64,000 nt of DNA from Limonium bicolor (GCA_023374045.1 CM041778.1:287533533-287597532), one strand, 5' to 3'; positions 13,343 to 25,783 are shown, numbered from the stretch's first letter. A program made the numbers and translations. The notes: a model not told the origin generated them from the sequence alone.

Positions 13343-13350
13343 TATAAATA
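13343..13350 (+). promoter_or_regulatory. Possible TATA box of LTR D
   Basis: TATAAATA lies about 630 bp into the LTR, downstream of the U3 hairpin. The position fits a U3 promoter, but the surrounding sequence is AT-rich, so the call is weak. Confidence 0.3.
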
Positions 13351-14947
13351 TCTTCAAAAGCAAATTCTATCTCATTCTCTCATTTCTTTCCTTGTATTCA
13401 CACGGCTCCACACCTCTCTTCTTCCTTCTCTTCCACGGTAATACCACACCACCACCATTAAACCTCTTCTTTGATCTCTTGTAAAATCTAGCTCACTTGT
13501 CCAAATCAAAAACAAACACCACCAATCTCTTTCTCTCATCAAGCTCTTCATTTCTATCTTCTTAAAATTCCAAGACCACCATTTCGGTGCCATGGAGTTC
13601 CACCATTGAAGGAGCTTGAGCTTGTATTTTTACATATTGTTACTCTCCTTTGCTTCTAGGTAAGGAATCTCAAATAAAAACTTCATTTCCTTCATGTTTT
13701 GTTGTGACCGAAAATACATATTGAAGGAGCTCTTTGTGTGACTTTGTTCTAGCTTCATTCCAACTCTTGATGGACTAGGTGGAGTCCTCTCTTGTTAGAT
13801 ATACAAATTCTCTTCAAAGATCAAGGTAAAACAACTATATTAATGTTTTTGAAACAATGTAAAATTAGGGTTTACAATGAGATGAAGCTTATAGCTTGAA
13901 TACTCATTATAATGTTTGTATATTGTTTAGAACTTGTCAAAGAATCAAATACCCTACCGGTTTTTAAAGGAAACAAGAAAGAAGTTATTTGGAAAAAGAG
14001 GTAAATCTACTAACCTAATGTTGTTTAATGCCTTAGGAGAAATGAGCTTATAATGCTTGTTAAAACTACCTAAAGAGCAAATGGTGAATGACTTAGTAAA
14101 GTGTTCTCAAGAGCTTAGTAAAAGGCATATGTGTTGTTGAGTGTATTTGCAGGTTAAAGGCAAATATATTGTGGAAATTCAGTGTTTATGATTTATGCAT
14201 CTTAAGGGCCTAAGAGCCATGTCATTTAAGGGCCTAAGTGCCATGCAATTTAAATTATGCACTATATTGTGATGTAGTGCTTTATGAGTGGAGTTTGTGT
14301 CTAATGAGTGCTTGATGGATTTTTAGTGTTCTTGGTTGTTTGTTGGTAAAAACAATGTGTTTTGGTTTAGTAATGTTCTAGGAGGACCTATGTCGAAATT
14401 TAGGTAATAAATGTGAAGTTCTAGGAGTTTAAAATGAGTTTGATAAGTTAAGGAGTATTTAGAATGGTTAAGTGTTTTCCTTGTGAAAGAAACATGCATT
14501 AAGGTGATTTAAGATGTGAGAAGGACTTAGGCATGAGCTTGAGGTTTTAGTATGTACCAAAGTCATTTTGGACTTAGGTAAAGACTTAGGCAACTTTGGT
14601 AAAATAAGGAGAAAGTGTGAACTTTGAAAAGGATTTCAAGAATGACATAAGGAGTTAGTTGTGATAAATGATGCTTGGGAGATGATGTTAAAATGAGGAG
14701 AAAGCATTTGGATAGTAGTAATCATAGGTATGAAATACCATTGGGAAACTAAGGAGAAAATAACATAAGTGTTAAGGAATTTTACAAGGAAATAAGTAAA
14801 GGTTTAAGGAATTAGAAAATGAGTTTTATGAGTGTTTAAGGATGTCTTAAGGTGTGTTTGAAGTGCCTAAATGAGGTTAGGGTGTACTAGGATATATGGG
14901 GTGAAGTTTGGAGTTGAATGTGAAAAGGAAAACAAGGGTCTGGGCCA

Positions 14948-15277
14948 GACCGAACTTGCGACCGAACTTGCAAGGTCGGTCGAGCCCAGTTTACCCTGCG
15001 AGAATTGGCTTCTGGAATGGACCGACCTTGGGGACCGGACTTGCAAGGTCGGTCGGGCTTGTATTTTGTGTACGGATTGAGTTACTGGAATCGACCGAAC
15101 ATGGGACCGGACTTGGCAAGTTCGGTCCGGCTAAATTTTCAAAGGGAAGAAACTCTCGGGAATAGACCGAACATGCGACCGAACTTACAAGGTCGGTCGG
15201 AGTAGAAAATTTTGACGGAAATGTGTTCTGGAATCGACCAAACTTGGGTAAGTTCGGTCGGTAAGGTCGGTCGGACC
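14948..15277. repeat. Palindrome array in LTR D
   Basis: Four or five units have arms such as ACCGACCTTG/CAAGGTCGGT and GACCGAAC/GTTCGGTC, with spacers like 'ctggaatgg'. Both arm types occur side by side, so variant stems coexist in one array. Confidence 0.85.
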
Positions 15278-16210
15278 TAAACTTGTAAAAAAAAAAACAG
15301 AAAAGAATGTGACTAATGTAGTTAACCCTTGGGTGTATAATGAAGGTAACCTAGGGTAAAATAGACATTAAAACATGTCATACAATCATGTTAAATACTT
15401 AGTAAGTTTGAAGTTAAATAAATAATTAACCGACGTTATTAACTATGTATAGGAGTGACCTACGGAGGAAACCAAACGAGGCAAGGACCAAGGTATGGTT
15501 TTCTTGCAGTCTGTTGCCTAGCGGTTTACACCGGCTTGTGTGTTGTATGTTTTTCTGTGTGTTTATGACGTTATAAGATTTAAACATGTAATGAGTTTAC
15601 AGTTGTTCATATTATTGTGATGTTATGTTGTGACTCATTTCCCTTGTGTGTGTCTAACATGACTTACCACCTATTGTGTATTGGTTGTTAAGTTCCACTA
15701 TGAACTTCTAACAAGTGTTAACTGGGAAGTGAGGAATCCGGTTGTCCGGTCATGCATGTAAGTTAAGAGTAGATATCTGAATCAGATTCGACTCTTATGT
15801 TGTTAAGATGGTTCTCCTTAATTTGGCATTCGATCTCCCGCTAGCTTCTTCCAAAGCTTACCTATTCTGACTTATGATCGGTTTAGTGGGAACATGTGTT
15901 TGTGTGGTGTGTTCGGGTCACTAAATCCGAACCATCTGTGACTTAAGTTACTCGTTCGTCTAACAGAACAGTAATGAGTGTGTTTAACGAGCTTAACATG
16001 AGGGTGAATCATTCTCTAGGCTCTTGTGTTATTTGACCCTTGTGGTTTGTTATTGTGGAACGAAGATCCACTGTGTATGTGATGTTGTGCTGCGCACTAT
16101 TGTTGCTATGCCACGTGTTATGTTATGTTATGTATATAAATGAATGCCATGTTATCATGACAATTAGTTGCGCGTATCCCGGTAGCCGATGGGCTGCGCG
16201 TTAACCATAC

Positions 16211-16239
16211 CAGCCAAGGGTTGCTGACCCCCTCGGGGG
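16211..16239 (+). other. Two-hairpin LTR module, copy in D
   Basis: CAGC-loop-GCTG is followed by A and then CCCCC-tc-GGGGG. The stem-1 loop is longer than in B and H, but the order and the joining A are the same. Confidence 0.6.
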
Positions 16240-16687
16240 ATCCATATTTCTTATACTGCAGGATGAGGATCGAAGAAGCGGAGTGGCTCTAGATCCTAGG
16301 ATGTGGCTTTCTTTTGAGTACTTTTGGGATGTTGGCCCGGGATGCGCCTGTGCTCCCGTGGCGTTGTATATATTTGGTTGTGACAGTTTACAGTGATGTT
16401 TAACAGTGGAGGTTGTATGTAATACTCGGTATTGTATATGATGTATTTATGGTTTAGTTTTATGCTCGGGAGTCTGATCATCAGACCGGTACACTTGTAT
16501 TTATTCTGCCTTGTCAACCACGTGGGTGGTTGACGGCGTTGTAGCACCGAAGCGTTAGTTACTGTTTAGTTATTTATTCCGCTGCGATTTCATTTAGTGT
16601 TATGTGCTTAGTAGGGGTGTTACAATTGGACAAAGGAACAAGTGGAAAATGAAGTTCAAAAATGTAAAATTTAACAGTTTAAAGTGT

Positions 16688-16799
16688 GGTCCGGGACTTG
16701 GTCCTTGGATAAAGTCCCGGACCAGCACCAAAAACCTGCCGAGAATCTACTTCAGAGGTGGTCCGGGACCTAGGCTAGGTACAAAGACCCGGACCACCC
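16688..16799. repeat. Palindrome array of LTR B, left half
   Basis: The arms are GGTCCGGGAC and GTCCCGGACC. The array was split by the insertion of T1 at 16800 and resumes at 27704-27782 with GGTCCGGGACC and TCCCGGACC. The last five bases (CACCC, 16795-16799) are T1's target duplication. Confidence 0.8.
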
Positions 16800-17311
16800 T
16801 GTTATACCCAAAATTTTGACCCCCCTGGTTAGGGTCTACGAGGTTTTGGTGTTGTGATGGCATTTAATCGAGTAATGAGAGATTCTGGCTCGTTCGGCGC
16901 ATTCTAGGGCATGAGGAGCAGTTTTGTCATTGTCAGGGGCGTTTTCGTAATTCTTAAGGCTCCCGAGACCTCCAATAGGCTTTCTCTCTCCTCCAAAAGA
17001 TGCCCAAATCATCTTGAAATGCTTTGATATTTTAAACCATGATAGAGGATGATATTATAAGCATAATGGCGTTGGAATTTTGATTTTTCGAATTTCCAAT
17101 AATTTTCTAGCAATTTCTGACTGAATCTGATGAGAAATTCAATTTAAAAATATTCCAAAATTTAAAAAATTCCATTCCACTTCCAAAAATTCATAATTGC
17201 CATCCTTGACATGTGGTTAAAATTTCACAGCAAAATTCCTTTGGGAAGTCATTTAATTAAAATATCAAAAGATCTTACTTTTACTAGATTTTCTTTATCT
17301 TTAAGAAAGTC

Positions 17312-17318
17312 TATATAA
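17312..17318 (+). promoter_or_regulatory. TATA box of T1 5' LTR
   Basis: TATATAA lies in 'tctatataagggg' about 510 bp into the LTR, preserved at 26413-26419 in the 3' LTR. It is the likely core promoter of the element, and transcription would start some 30 bp downstream. This is inferred from the motif only. Confidence 0.6.
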
Positions 17319-17904
17319 GGGGATAGGTTTTTTGATAAAATCAGAATCTCACAAGCTCAAGAACCCTAGGGAGTCAGAAAGCACAGCCTCCTCTCTCTCT
17401 CTCTCTCTCTCTCTCACGTTTTCCAACACCCGGCCACCCGAATCATACCGAAAATCCCCCGAAATCACCGTCTAAACTCGTTTTTCAATCCCCAAAGCAC
17501 CAATAATCATCAAAGCCCCACAAAAACACCACCAAAACGTGAAGAACAACAAGAACAACCAACAACCAGAAGCTTGGTTTGAAAGCCTTTCGGGTCTGCC
17601 ATCAACGGAGCACTCGACGAATCCCGGTGTGAAGAATCATTGTGAATCCGAAGGTAAAACAGGTAGAAATTCCACATTCCTAATTCTCTACGATATTATC
17701 TGTCTTGCCTCAAAATTTGGGCTCAAACTAACACTTTTTCGCTTCTGTATCGCTAATTGTTTTAGCTACTTCCTTGTTACTTGTTTGCTAAGTTTCGTAT
17801 TAATTTTGATTTCAAATTGAGTTCTTTCAATTACTAACGTGTTTATAGGCTACACACCCATAAAATTTGAGCTCAAAACACCTTTGGGAACCATAAAAAA
17901 CCCA

Positions 17905-18175
17905 CTGTCCGTGGGTTGTCCGTGACCTCGGACTCATTGTCCGGGACCACGGACGGGTTGTCCGTGACCACGGACGCCCACGGACGGTGGCGGGATTTTA
18001 TATTTTTCAATTTTTCAAATTTTAGGGTTTCTGTCAATACATGTTCGGGCCCACGGACACCTTGTCCGTGGCCCCGGACCTTTCAAGTTTGCGTTTTTAT
18101 TTTTGTTCTGTTTTCAAAATCATTTAATTCAATTAGGGTCCGTGGTCTCGGACATTAGGTCCGTGGCTACGGACG
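17905..18175. repeat. Palindrome array in T1 5' LTR
   Basis: Repeats of TGTCCGTG and its complement CACGGACA are mixed with CCGGGACC and CCCCGGACC. The array resembles in style those of the unrelated long-LTR family. The copy in the 3' LTR (26999-27270) is similar. Confidence 0.75.
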
Positions 18176-18604
18176 TAATAAAAATTCTACCTAATTCTGC
18201 CTCCGAAACCCTAGTTTAGGTAGCTTTTAATTTCACTTTGATTTTCTGTCAAAAAACACTAAAAAAAAAGCAGAAGCGCGCCCCTAGGTTAAAAATAACT
18301 TTGTAGAAAGCTGTAAATAAACCAAGTAGAGGAAAAACTACCTAGGAAGGGTCGTGAAAGTAATTTGAACCCTAATTAAGTTGAATATCAAGCCCCCGAA
18401 CCCGAACTCTACCTTTCCTAATTTACTGTAGGTTAAAATTAGGTGGAGACTCATAATAGGTTCCAGTGAGCTAGCTTAGGTTTTAATAATTATTGTTATA
18501 TGACATAGTTATTAATCTTAGGTTATAAGTGGACCTAAAACCCGGTTAAGTCCGAATCAGCTTTAATCAACATAGGACAGGGTTTAAAATCGAGGCTCAC
18601 AGTC

Positions 18605-18622
18605 TGGCGACTCTGCTAGGGA
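18605..18622 (+). promoter_or_regulatory. Primer-binding site of T1
   Basis: TGGCGACTCTGCTAGGGA lies three bases after the LTR end. Element J has nearly the same site (47103-47119, reverse). This type of site is known from Tat/Ogre elements, where it pairs with a host tRNA (tRNA-Arg in the literature as I recall; not verified here). Confidence 0.85.
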
Positions 18623-19278
18623 CAACTTCTTAATTTTAACTTGTTTAATTTTAAGAAAGAGGGCTTAACTCGAAAATGTTTAATTATGGCTTTTATTATG
18701 TTGTTTGTTCACCTTTGTGCGCGCTTTAATTCCTGCACCTTTGCATCATATGAGAGCGAGGGTCCATGCAAACCGATTTCACTTTGGGACCCGTTTGTGG
18801 GTCCCCTGTCAGGGACTCACACCTTTTAGGTGATGTGAATAAGTGGGGGAAAAGAGGAGGGTGTCGTCTAACCACACCCCCTTAATACCTGGGCTCTAGC
18901 CCCAAGCATTTTCCTGGCAGTACCCTTACCTAGCCCATTGTTTGGTCAGTCAAAGACCCGACCGTAGACGCACACCTTTAGGTGATGCGAAAAAAGTGGG
19001 GAAGCCCAAAGAGAGTAGCGTGCAAGCCCTATTCCTTTGTAGTGACCTGGGCCCGCGCCCCAAGCACTTCTCCGGATCGATCCATACCTAAGTTGGTTAG
19101 AGCGTCAAGTGAGGACATGTTTAACCTGTATGATCCTTGTTTGCTCGTACGGGAAGCCAGTGTCAAACCTAGAATCTTGAGGGACGCCGACCTTTGAACC
19201 TTGCGCAAACCTTTGCTAACCAAGGGAAAATCAAAACAGGTAATCAGGGGAAAACCCGGGGACTTCGACACGTCTAAT

Positions 19279-21715
19279 ATGGCAAATCTCAGTAGTAACC
19301 TCATGAAGCTTGAGGCGAAACATGCTTCTGTGATAGAAAGTTCGGAAGCCTAGGTCAATTCGCTAGAAGCCCCTCTAGTGGTCAACCCTCTTGAAGAATT
19401 CAGCCATGCCAGTAGTGAACCTCCAGAAGCTCCCATAGAGCTCGATGATGAGGGAATCTTGAGTGAGCTGGAAACAAAGGTCCCTAAGGCACAGCCAATA
19501 GAAGACACCACCGAAGTTAATCTGGCGACATCCGATAGACCCAGGATGGCTAAACTGGGTGTATCATTGAGCAAGGATGAAAAAGATGAGCTGATAAGTC
19601 TGCTTAGAGAATTTGAAGATGTCTTCGCTTGGAGTTACGCCGATATGCTAGGAATAGACCCAGAGATAGCAGAACACCACATCCCGACATATCCTGATGT
19701 GGCACCAAAAATTCAAAAGTTGCAACGTTTGAAGCCAGAACTGCAGGTTAAAGTAAAAGAGGAAATAGAGAAGCTGCTCCGGGTTGGCTTCATTAAAGTT
19801 GTCAAGTATCCCCTTTGGCTCGCCAATATTGTTGTGGTAATGAAGAAAAATGGGAAAATTAGGGTCTGCATTGATTATAGAGACCTCAATAAGGCCAGCC
19901 CGAAAGACAGTTTCCCGTTACCACACATTGATGTCATGGTCGACGGAGCTTCGAGGCATGAGCTTTTCTCATTCATGGATGGATTCTCCGGGTACAATCA
20001 GGTAAAAATGGCGAGGGAAGATCAGGACAAAACATCTTTCACCACACAGTGGGGAACTTATTGTTGGAATGTAATGCCTTTTGGTATGAAGAATGCGGGT
20101 GCCACTTATCAGAGAGCTGCAACCACAATCCTTCATGATATGATGCATAAGGAAGTTGAGGTCTATGTGGACAACATGATTGTGAAAGCTAAATGGAGAA
20201 CCGATCATTTAGTTAACCTCAGGAAGTTTTATGAGCGCATCCGACAATACAAGATGCGCCTGAATCCGGAAAAGTGTAGCTTTGGGGTAACTGGTGGGAA
20301 GCTACTTGGTTTCATGATAACGCCAAAGGGCATTGAGGTTGACCCGGACAAAGTTACAGCAATCAGGGACATGCAGCCACCAAAAATTGAAAAGGAGGTT
20401 AGAAGCTTTCTGGGACGGGTGCAATACATCAGCCGTTTCATCCGAAATCTGACTGAAATCTGTGAGCCTATCTTTAAACTCTTGAAGAAAGATGCTCCGA
20501 AAAAATGGAACGAACAAAGCCATCAGGCATTTGAGAGGGTTAAAGAATATTTGCAGGAGCCACCTGTTTTGGTACCGCCGATCGAAGGGAAGCCTCTGAT
20601 CCTCTACTTGGCAGCCCATGAATTCTCCATGGGGCTTATGTTAGCTCAAAACCAGGGTGACCCGCCTCGTGAATACGTCATCTATTACCTTAGCAAGAAA
20701 TGAGTGGATGCAGAAATTCGGTACTCCTCCATCGACAAAACCTGTGCAGCACTCGTGTGGGCAGTAAAGAAACTTCGATATTACTTGTTAGGGAGTGAAA
20801 TTCATTTGATCTCTCGGATGGATCCAATCAAGTATATGATAGAAAAGCCAGTTCTGACCGGCCGGTTGTCACGGTGGTCCCTTCTGCTGTCGGAGTTCGA
20901 CATCAAATTTTGCGTGCAAAAAGCTATTAAGGGGTCGGTAATAGCGGAGCACTTGGCTGATAATTCAGTTGCCGAAGAGTCATGTTGCAACGATGATTTT
21001 CCTGTGAACACGTGATGACAATAGAAAAAGGGGTGTGGAAATTATATTTTGATGGGTCTGCCAAAAGGAATGGTTATGGAGTGGGTATTCTGCTCATCTC
21101 GCCGGAGGGCTTGCGATTATCTACCTCTATCAAGTTAGGCTACAAAGTAACCAACAACATGGCTGAGTATAAAGCCTGCATCCTGGGCCTCGAGACGGCG
21201 CTGGGCTTGGGGGTAGTGGATATTGAAGTCTTCGGGGATTCTTTCCTGGTTGTGTGTCACATCAACAACGAGTGGGAAGTTAGAGATGAGAAGCTAGTGC
21301 TGTATCACCGTCATCTAGTGCAGCTCGAAAAGGCCTTCAGAAACATCAGCTTCACCCATGTTCCTAGATCACATAATTCCTTTGCGGATTCCCTGGCATC
21401 CCTTGCCTCTTCTCTTGAGATGCCAGAAGATGCGCAGCATATCCTTTTCCAAGTGACCCTTCGGCACGAACCTTCTTTTCGAATAAATGCGATATTGGTG
21501 GACGAGGAACCATGGTTTCAGGACATCAAGAAATTTGTAGAAAAGGGAATATACACAGAGGACGCCAGCAAGCAAGATCGTTTGGCAATTCGAAAATTGG
21601 CTCTCGGCAACACGATAGTGGTAGGGCGGCTATTCAAAAGGATGCCGTTTGGGGCCCTTCATAGGTGCCTTTCACAAATTGAGGCAAGAGTGGCAATGGA
21701 TGAAGTCCATGCTGG
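19279..21715 (+). pseudogene. T1 pol: reverse transcriptase and two RNase H domains
   Basis: The frame opens at the ATG 19279, meets a TAG at 19351 and continues to 20700. Reverse transcriptase motifs include IRVCIDYRDLNKASP, FMDGFSGYNQ and the active-site box, which reads YVDN rather than the YVDD seen in J. A TGA (20701-20703) falls in the Ty3 RNase H at a position where J has tryptophan. That domain (RYSSIDKTCAALVWA) ends at a frameshift near 21003-21012. The archaeal-type RNase H follows, with YFDGSAKRNGYG, NNMAEYKACILGLE and VFGDSFLV. The product would copy RNA into DNA and degrade the RNA strand in the virus-like particle. The stops and the changed catalytic Asp make it inactive. No gag or protease precedes it. 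Confidence 0.93.
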
Positions 21716-22760
21716 AGTATGTGGGACTCATATGAGTGGGCACACCTTGGCACGCAAGATTCTGAGACACGGATAATATTGGACAACCATGGAAAATGAC
21801 TGCCAACAGTACGTCAAAAGGTGCCAGAAATGTCAAATCCACGCAGATCTAAAACACCTCCCAGCTCTACCCTTACATCATATGGCATCGCCTTGGCCCT
21901 TCGCTTCATGAGGAATTGATATCATCAGAGAAATACATCCCAAGGCATCGAATGTCCAACGTTACATCCTAGTGGCGATCGACTACTTCAGCAAGTGGGT
22001 GGAGGCTAAATCTTTTGCCCAATTGGGGGCCAAACAGACAGCACGATTTATTGAAAGTGAGATTATCTACAGATATGGTGTGCCCTTCAAAATTGTTACG
22101 GACTATGGCGTTCAGTTCAAGGCCGAAACTGAGCAACTCATGAGGAAATTTGGAATCCGACATCATCATTCCTCACCCTACCGCCCACAGGCAAACGGGG
22201 CCGTTGAGGCGGCAAACAAAACCATCAAGAAGATTCTAGCCAAAATGGTTGATACCTACCAGGATTGGTCGTTCAAGCTACCGATGGCTCTTTGGGATTA
22301 CATGACATCGGTAAAGACAGCCACTGGGGTTACTCCCTACTCCCTGGTTTACGGGACTGAGGCAGTGCTGCCCATCAAGATGAAGATAAAGGCCCTACGA
22401 GTCATAAGCGAGCTGCAAATACATGAGTCTGAGTGGGAGGAGAAAAGGCTCGACAGTTTGGCTTTCTTGGACGAGAGAAGGTTGCGAGCTCTTGAATGTA
22501 TCCAGGTCTACCAGAAGCAAATCGCTTGAGTTTTCAATAAACGGGTCAAACAACGAGGAATTCAAGAAGGTGATCTTGTGCTAAAGCAACTTAGGGCTGA
22601 TCTACCAGATCCAAGAGGGAAGTTCAGACCAAAATGGTCGGGGCCATACTTGGTGAAACAACTGTTCTCATATGGTGCAGCAAGTTTAGTTCTAGCTAGC
22701 ACCAGAGAGGAGCTCCCGGGATTAGTCAATTTGGATAAGCTCAAGAAGTTCTTTGCATAA
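21716..22760 (+). pseudogene. T1 integrase, broken
   Basis: The zinc-binding region (CGTHMSGHTLARKILRHG, then RCQKCQ) is cut by a TAA at 21774. A TGA at 21909 breaks the start of the catalytic core. From 21972 the core is open: VAIDYFSKWVEAKSF, IVTDYGVQFKAE, then QANGAVEAANKTIKK, so the D-D-E residues are recognisable although the second motif has Tyr where J has Asn. A stop near 22527 precedes the C-terminal part with KFRPKWSGPYLVKQL, a GPY/F-type module. The frame ends with TAA at 22758-22760. Integrase would insert the DNA copy; this one is disabled. Confidence 0.92.
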
Positions 22761-23200
22761 GCATGTTTTCATTACTAGGTTCATCCTTATGTCAATCTTC
22801 ATTTCGTCCTGTAATATTCTAGGAAGCACTAATAAAAAAGGTTTTTCGTTCTTTGAAGCTTTACATTCTTCTGTAGGTTAGATGAATTAAACCGTCATCC
22901 ATTGTGGGGTGTACCTTAAGCGTTGTGAACAGAGCTTTTGCTCTCGTATGCCTTGTACAAAACTGCCTTCCCATCCATACACTCGCCACCTCCATCACAG
23001 CCATCACACATGTCATAGTGTTCCATCATTTCTACCATTTCACCAGACACATAAAACCAAGACTGCTGCCGCCAAAAGAACTAAATCATTCAGCAATCAC
23101 CCCATCACCGCTCACCACCATCGTTTACCGTCACACATGCAATCACCCTCCATAAATAACTTGGGCATTCTAAGGTTTGTCAAGTAAACCCCACAACAAT

Positions 23201-23214
23201 ACTGGGGGCAATCT
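23201..23214 (+). promoter_or_regulatory. Internal polypurine-like motif 1 of T1
   Basis: ACTGGGGGCAATCT resembles the true tract before the 3' LTR (ATGGGGGGCAATC at 25889). It is preceded by 'aacaat'. Confidence 0.55.
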
Positions 23215-24289
23215 GAGTTAAGGAGCGATAATGTTTGTTTATCTTGTTTATTTTGTGCAAGCAAGTCTCTGAGTGTACACTTCACGAGAGTGCCTTGAGC
23301 GGTAAAACCAAGAAAGAACGAGCGTGTCATTTTTACACGACTCCAGAGAGGTCGCATTCAAAGGTAAGGAAAACGGCATGACTCCAACCGGAGGAAATAA
23401 TTTGTAAATTTACGCTTAAACCTATGAAAAGTAACAAAGAACAGATACACAACTATTAGGGATAACGAAGCACCTAGGTACAGTACCACACAGCCAAAAA
23501 GCTTGTGAACCCTGACATTAACCCTAGGCACCCCCGCTGAGCTTTTCATGTACATCCTCTTTTACAACACTACAAACTCCACAAACAAGCCAGCCAATGA
23601 TGAACAACGGACCCGGTGACCAAAGGAAGCAAGGAGCCCGACTTCCGAACAGCAACGTCACAAGTCCAAAGAAGCGAAACTGCTACCAGCATGACGAAGC
23701 GATCCGCAAATGGTCCCAACGCGGCACAGGATCCAAATGAGCTAACATCAAAAATATCTCTCAAAGTTCAAAACCGGGAAACACAAAAACCCCGAAGGAA
23801 AAGAGAAAGGCAAATCTGAAAAGCCTCGAAGTAATCCAAAATCAGAAAAAAGAGAGAAGGTGCAAGGAACAAACCAAAAGTCCCAAGTTCCAAGCTCGCA
23901 AGCGAATTCATCACGAAGTAGCCAAACGACTTCAAGACAAAGAAAGCAAGTCTGGGAGAAGGTGCAAGTTGCAGCTTTGGTCACCCTTGTAGCCCCACAT
24001 ATCCTAAACATTCCTCCATCGTCCCATTGTCTTTCATTACACCCCATGGCCCCGTTATAAGCTTAAAAGACTTCCGACTTAGTAGTTGTGTATCTAATCA
24101 CGTGAAAGTAACAGGTTGAACGCGTAAATCTAACAAATGTCAAATTCAATGGTTGAGATGTCTTGACCAAAAGGAGGGCACAAGTGCAAACATCAAACAC
24201 TTTGAGTGTAGGATAGAAGGCACCACATCAAAGTAAACCTTGACCTTGTGAGGACGGGATTTGTTCTTGAGCAATTAATCAAAGAAAAT

Positions 24290-24303
24290 ACTGGGGGCAA
24301 TCG
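24290..24303 (+). promoter_or_regulatory. Internal polypurine-like motif 2 of T1
   Basis: ACTGGGGGCAATCG is preceded by the A-rich 'aaagaaaat'. A third copy, ACTGGGGGCAATTG, follows at 24361-24374 after 'aaggaaaaat'. Confidence 0.55.
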
Positions 24304-24629
24304 ATCGTTCCGTTCGATTGCCATGAAGCCCTAAAAACTCAGATAACCTCAAGGAAAAATACTGGGGGCAATTGTTGGTCCCAACAATTGCAACAACGAC
24401 ACCGATGGCGGCCCAAAAACCCGAAACCCAAAGGTTTAAAAACCCTCTCACATCACTCAGGCCCGTCCTAAGCCCTTCCTCCACTTTCATACATCCTCAG
24501 GCCTGACCTAAGCCCTTCCTTCACATTTAACCACCCACAGGCCCGTCATGAGCCCTATCATCTCCAGGTTTGCCATAAGCCTTAGTCCTTCTACATTCAT
24601 CATGCACCTAACACATTTTCGCTCAAATC

Positions 24630-25130
24630 CTTCCGTAGGCTCGTCATAAGACCTAGAACCATCCTTAGGCCCGTCACAAGACCTAGAACCATCCTTAGGC
24701 CCGTCATAAGACCTAGATCCTTCCTTAGGCTCGTCATAAGACCTAGAACCATCCTTAGGCCCGTCATAAGACCTAGATCCTTCCTTAGGCTCGTCGTAAG
24801 ACCTAGATCCTTCCTTAGGCTCGTCATAAGACCTAGATCCTTCCTTAGGCTCGTCATAAGACCTAGAACCATCCTTAGGCCCGTCATAAGACCTAGAACC
24901 ATCCTTAGGCCCCTCATAAGACCTAGATCCTTCCTTAGGCTCATCATAAGACCTAGATCCTTCCTTAGGCTCGTCATAAGACCTTGAACCATCCTTAGGC
25001 CCGTCATTAGACCTAGAACCGTCCTTTAGGCTCGTCATAAGACCTAGAACCGTCCTTTAGGCTCGTCATAAGACCTAGTTGCATTTCCTTAGGCTCGTAG
25101 TAAGACCTAGCATTACCTTTTAGCTTACCC
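24630..25130. repeat. 30-bp tandem array in T1
   Basis: About 16 units have the form cctaga-cc-tccttaggc-cgtcataaga, with two variants ('aaccatcc...cccg' and 'tccttcc...ctcg') interspersed. On the minus strand it reads as a ten-residue repeat (SYDEPKEGSR-like), which I take as fortuitous. Confidence 0.85.
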
Positions 25131-25428
25131 ACTCTCATGAAACACATTGCATTCATCTCATTCATATAGGCTCATCATAAGACCTAGTTGCATTATCCAG
25201 GCGCGTCACAAGACCTGGCGACAGAAAGTGGCGAGGTGATTGCAATAAATCCTCTTTTTGCGATGTCAACTTATTTTTGGGATCAACGAATGGTGGGCAA
25301 AGGCAATAAGTCCCCAGGGTTTTTACCAGGAGTTATCCCTGCACACCGGCTTAGGGGGCGATGGCAATAAGTCCACATTGGGTCCAGCCAGGAGCATTGG
25401 CACGGGTTTTGGTCCCTAGAAGCATCCG

Positions 25429-25477
25429 AGCATCATCAGCATCATCATCAGCATCAGCATCATTAGCATCGTCAGCA
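25429..25477. repeat. CATCAG microsatellite
   Basis: A run of catcag and catcat units lies in the T1 3' region. Confidence 0.8.
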
Positions 25478-25516
25478 TTTCAGCATTCTTGCATTTGCAT
25501 ACAGTTTTCACATCGT

Positions 25517-25783
25517 AGGTAGTCAAAGCCTTAGAATCGCTTGACATTGCATCGTTTCTTTTATTACAGGTAGTCAGCGCCTTAGAATAGTTTGACATCA
25601 TTTCATGTATTATAGGTAGTCAACACCTTAGAACCGCTTGACACTATTTCATTCTCGTCACCTAGGTAGTCAGCGCCCTAGAATAGCCTGACACATTTTC
25701 ACTTATAGGTAGTCAGCGCCTTAGAATAGCTCGACGACGTTTTATTGCTTAGGTAGTCAGCGCCTCCGAATAGCTGGACGTGG
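25517..25783. repeat. Six-unit aggtagtcagcgcc array in T1
   Basis: Units begin aggtagtcagcgcc, contain ttagaatag and a gac-type end, and vary between about 43 and 51 bp. There are six copies, the last incomplete. Confidence 0.8.

Larger units (their letters stand above)
12716..16624 (+). mobile_element. Solo LTR D, nested in LTR B
   Basis: A 3909-bp LTR starts TGAAATACCCC and ends GGGGTGTTACA, with the perfect duplication ATTGG (12711-12715 and 16625-16629). It has the U3 hairpin at 12981-13014, a TATA-like TATAAATA at 13343, the palindrome array (14948-15277), the two-hairpin module (16211-16239) and TTCCGCTG at 16577. Open frames inside the array are artefacts of the repeat. It has no interior, so it is a solo LTR. 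Confidence 0.92.
16800..18601 (+). repeat. 5' LTR of T1
   Basis: It begins TGTTATACC and ends GGCTCACA. A TATA box lies at 17312-17318 and a CT microsatellite at 17391-17416, longer than in the 3' LTR. A palindrome array with GTCCGTG and CACGGAC arms spans 17905-18175. The open frames at 17539-17820 and 17916-18158 recur in the 3' LTR and look non-coding. Confidence 0.95.

Noticed and set aside
17539..18158. Two open frames in the T1 5' LTR, repeated at 26627-27254
   Set aside because: They recur because both LTRs are copies. They cover the palindrome array and AT-rich LTR and have no domain.
24508..25038. 176-codon minus-strand frame with a ten-residue repeat, resembling a repetitive structural protein
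   Set aside because: It lies on the opposite strand in the T1 3' region and stays open only because the unit is 30 bp. Several frames of the array are open at once.
25429..25477. CRISPR-like spacing of repeats in 25429-25783
   Set aside because: A microsatellite plus an irregular tandem array in a plant retrotransposon; no spacer structure and no cas genes.
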